A DNA stretch of 64,000 bases from Micromonospora halotolerans (GTDB lineage: Bacteria; Actinomycetota; Actinomycetes; Mycobacteriales; Micromonosporaceae): NCBI RefSeq assembly GCF_032108445.1, contig NZ_CP134876.1, positions 3,224,001 through 3,288,000 on the forward strand. Direction: 5' to 3'. The notes under the pieces are model-generated. The model did no database searches. It worked only from the letters and a program-made list of their open reading frames with translations, and had not been told where the DNA came from. Numbering within the stretch: position 1 is the first letter of the stretch; the number at the start of each line of letters is the position of its first letter. Both the position numbers and the translations under genes were made by a program. Shown here piece after piece: positions 62,146 to 64,000 of the stretch.

Positions 62146-62195
62146 GGGGGTTCTCCTTCGGAACGGAGGGGAGGTCTCGGATCCCGTCCGGCGCG

Positions 62196-62233
62196 GGCGC
62201 CGCCCGGCACGGGTGTCCGTGCCGGGCGGCGCC
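62196..62233 (-). terminator. Perfect 17-bp intercistronic hairpin (binding protein/ATPase)
   Basis: Bases 62196-62212 pair with 62217-62233 without mismatch around a GTGT loop, directly after the binding-protein gene. It lacks a U tract, so an RNA-stabilising or partial-termination role favouring the binding protein is likely. Confidence 0.75.
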
Positions 62234-62253
62234 GCCTGGTGCGGGGGCTGGGG

Positions 62254-63354
62254 TCAGCTGATGCCGGCGTCGGTGCAGAGCTTGGCGAAGGTGCCGGTGC
62301 AGAGCTCGTCCTTGGTGACGTAGCCGTCCGTCACGACGTCCTTCACGTTGTCCTTGTAGATCGCCTTGGGCTCCAGCAGCACGGCCGGGACGTCCCGTCC
62401 GCCCTCGGGGTCCTTGACCGTCTGGCCGGTGTCCTTCTTCTGGCCCTTGGCCAGCCCGATGGCCAGCTCGGCGGCGGCGTCCGCCTCCTTCTTGACCGCC
62501 TTGTAGACCGTCATGCACTGGTCGCCGACGAGGATGTTCTGCAGGCCTTCCTTGGTGGCGTCCTGACCGGTCACCGGGACCTTGCCGTTGAGCTTGTTCT
62601 TCTTCAGCACGGAGATGGCCGCGTTGCCGAGGCCGTCGTTGGCGGCCAGCACCCCGTCGATCTTGCCGCGGGCCTTGGTGAGCTGCTGCTCGAAGATCGT
62701 GGCGGCCTGCGCGTTGTCCCAGGCGGGCACCGAGTCGTCGGCGACCTTGGTGTATTCCTTCGAGTCGAACTTCGGCTTGAGCACCGAGTCGTACCCGTTC
62801 TTGAACAGGGTCGCGTTGTTGTCGGTCGGCGAGCCGTTGAGGTAGGCGATCGACGGGTTCTTGACGCCCTTGTCGGTCAGGCACTTGCTCAGGCCCTCGC
62901 CCTGGAGCTTGCCGACCGCCTCGTTGTCGAAGCTGACGTAGTACTGGGCCGAGCCGCCCAGGGTCAGCCGGTCGTAGTCGATGGTGGCGACGCCCTGCGA
63001 CTTGGCCTTGTCGAGCACGGCCTTGCCGGTGCCGGAGTCCAGGTTGACGATCATCAGCACGTTGACGCCGTTGGTGATCATCTGGTCGGCGATGGTCTGG
63101 AAGGCGTTCTTGTCGTTCTGGGCGTTCTGGATGTCCGACTCGACACCGGCCGCGTCGAACGCTTCCTTGAGGTACTTGCGGTCGGCGCCCTCCCAGCGGG
63201 CGGAGGACTTGCTGTCGGGGAGGATCACGCCGATCTTCGGCTTCTTGTCGGTCGAGCCGCCGGCCTGGTCGGAACCGCCGTTGTCACCGCAGGCGGCCAT
63301 GCTGCCGGTCGCGAGAAGACCGACGGCCGCGAAGGTGAGGAAGCCCTTGCGCAT
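62254..63354 (-). CDS. Sugar ABC substrate-binding lipoprotein (XylF-like)
   Basis: A 366-residue lipoprotein with lipobox SMAAC (Cys22). The receptor is of the xylose/ribose type: KIGVILPDSKSSARWEGADRKYLKEAF, VLMIVNLDSGTGKAVLDKA, DYDRLTLGGSAQYYVSFDN, VTGQDATKEGLQNIL. These agree with XylF, so D-xylose is the best guess. The ATG at 63354 is preferred (AAAGGA nine bases upstream); the ATG at 63360 would leave only three bases. First gene of the operon. Confidence 0.92.
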   Translation of the reverse strand: MRKGFLTFAAVGLLATGSMAACGDNGGSDQAGGSTDKKPKIGVILPDSKSSARWEGADRKYLKEAFDAAGVESDIQNAQNDKNAFQTIADQMITNGVNVLMIVNLDSGTGKAVLDKAKSQGVATIDYDRLTLGGSAQYYVSFDNEAVGKLQGEGLSKCLTDKGVKNPSIAYLNGSPTDNNATLFKNGYDSVLKPKFDSKEYTKVADDSVPAWDNAQAATIFEQQLTKARGKIDGVLAANDGLGNAAISVLKKNKLNGKVPVTGQDATKEGLQNILVGDQCMTVYKAVKKEADAAAELAIGLAKGQKKDTGQTVKDPEGGRDVPAVLLEPKAIYKDNVKDVVTDGYVTKDELCTGTFAKLCTDAGIS

Positions 63355-63399
63355 ATGCATGGGTCCTTTCGGGGGTTGGGGGAGTTGTGTCGGTGTTTT

Positions 63400-63441
63400 G
63401 TTGTGCCCGGCAACGTATTCCTCCCCCGAGGAGGCGCGCAA
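63400..63441 (-). promoter_or_regulatory. Predicted promoter and operator of the sugar ABC operon
   Basis: On the minus strand TTGCGC (63436-63441), 18-base spacer, TACGTT (63412-63417). GTTG-7-CAAC (63400-63414) overlaps the -10 and start, a plausible ROK operator. A second dyad, TTGTT-9-AACAA at 63461-63479, lies just upstream of the -35. Confidence 0.5.
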
Positions 63442-63564
63442 GGGAGCCGAGGTCAGAAGTTTGTTGGCGGCAGTAACAATTCAGCAACGCAAGTGAGACC
63501 CCGCCGTCACCCGCCGAGAGGGCTCCACCGGGGTGGCGTGCGGAAACGCTCCCAGGGCTTGCGC

Positions 63565-64000
63565 TCAGCGGGTGGCGATCGATGCCGTGACGGCCCCGGT
63601 CAGCGCGACCAGGTCGGCCGGGGCGAGCTGGAGTTGCAGGCCGCGGCGCCCCGCCGAGACGTAGACCGTCGGATGCTCCAGCGCCGAGGCGTCGACGACC
63701 GTGGGCAGCCGCTTGCGCTGGCCGAGCGGGCTGATCCCGCCGCGGACGTACCCGGTGGCGCGCTCGGCCACCGTCCGGTCCGCCATGGCCGCCCGCTTCC
63801 CGCCGGCCGCGGCGGCGAGGGCCTTGAGGTCCAGCTCGCCGGTGACCGGCACGACCGCAACGGTCAGCCCGCCGTCGACCTCGGTGACCAGCGACTTGAA
63901 CACCCGGGCCGGGGGCACCCCGAGGGCCGCCGCGACCAGGGCGCCGTAGTTCGGCGCGTCCGGCGAGACGTCGTACGGGTGGGTGCTGTGCGCGATCTTC
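63565..64000 (-). CDS. YbaK/EbsC-type aminoacyl-tRNA deacylase (5' end outside window)
   Basis: The last 145 residues or so of a YbaK-family protein. The frame is open through base 64000 (the beginning reads KIAHSTHPYDVSPDAPNYG), so the start is beyond the window; the ATG-like start at 63918 is internal to the domain. Conserved features are RVFKSLV (with the catalytic lysine), GKRAAMAD and GYVRGGISPLGQRKRLPTVVD. The family hydrolyses mischarged Cys-tRNA(Pro). Confidence 0.9.
   Translation of the reverse strand, partial: KIAHSTHPYDVSPDAPNYGALVAAALGVPPARVFKSLVTEVDGGLTVAVVPVTGELDLKALAAAAGGKRAAMADRTVAERATGYVRGGISPLGQRKRLPTVVDASALEHPTVYVSAGRRGLQLQLAPADLVALTGAVTASIATR

Overview
The window is a GC-rich chromosomal segment of an actinobacterium, most likely Micromonosporaceae (Micromonospora-like). 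Support comes from the strong G/C third-position bias, a complete 'conservon' (NIT-domain kinase, roadblock, DUF742, GTPase), an F420-type luciferase-like oxidoreductase, an NnaR-type HemD/winged-helix regulator, an EspC-like/DUF1023 pair, MmpS-like and PAT-rich membrane proteins, and many leaderless promoters with a TAGGCT-type -10. The genus is an inference. I see no rRNA, tRNA, integrase, transposase, phage gene or CRISPR array.

Layout. 1-3831 (+): end of a thiamine operon (thiG, cut by the window edge, then thiE, thiD, thiC). 3876-7409 (-): very long Pro/Ala/Thr-rich membrane protein. 7485-11779: divergent NMT1/THI5-like ABC uptake module, with ATPase, F420-type oxidoreductase and cupin on - and lipoprotein and permease on +, joined by a structured 285-bp intergenic region. 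11831-13012 (-): LivK-type lipoprotein. 13460-17932 (+): conservon cvnABCD. 17951-25530 (-): five-gene nitrate/nitrite assimilation operon (nasA, FAD/[2Fe-2S] partner, nirB, nirD, nnaR), every junction a 4-base stop/start overlap. 25677-28491 (+): methyltransferase, MazEF-like toxin-antitoxin pair, nitrate transporter narK. 28702-31102 (+): rplM, rpsI, glmM. 31149-37622 (-): two duplicated giant FtsX-type permeases around one ATPase, with a divergent PadR regulator. 38398-41798 (-): threonine-aldolase-like lyase, class I aminotransferase, MmpS-like protein. 42091-54162: housekeeping block (glmS, EspC-like/DUF1023 pair, acpS, nnr, alr, hydrolase, tsaE, ung, tsaB, rimI, tsaD). 54181-57958 (+): small barrel-like protein and a two-gene ABC exporter. 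58023-63354 (-): DUF4142 protein, then a sugar ABC operon ending in a ROK repressor. 63565-64000 (-): YbaK-type deacylase, cut by the edge.

How the parts work together. NarK imports nitrate or nitrite, NasA with its FAD/Fe-S partner reduces nitrate to nitrite, and NirBD reduces nitrite to ammonium. GlnR-like boxes lie upstream of nasA and, more weakly, narK, and the co-regulator NnaR is encoded in the operon. GlmM and GlmS serve UDP-GlcNAc synthesis, Alr supplies D-alanine, AcpS activates carrier proteins, and TsaB/D/E make the t6A tRNA modification.

Most unusual observations: (1) four perfect 59-bp tandem repeats between a hydrolase and tsaE, each unit forming a tiny ORF whose stop overlaps the next start, an apparent relay of coupled micro-ORFs; (2) a 55-bp palindromic element lying in frame inside nasA, with a structurally matching 55-bp copy at 57961; (3) an ABC exporter pair with complementary degeneracy, one half lacking the Walker A motif and the other lacking the signature motif; (4) three DnaA-box-like sites within 54 bp upstream of acpS; (5) a leader with mutually exclusive pairings upstream of the NMT1-type binding protein.
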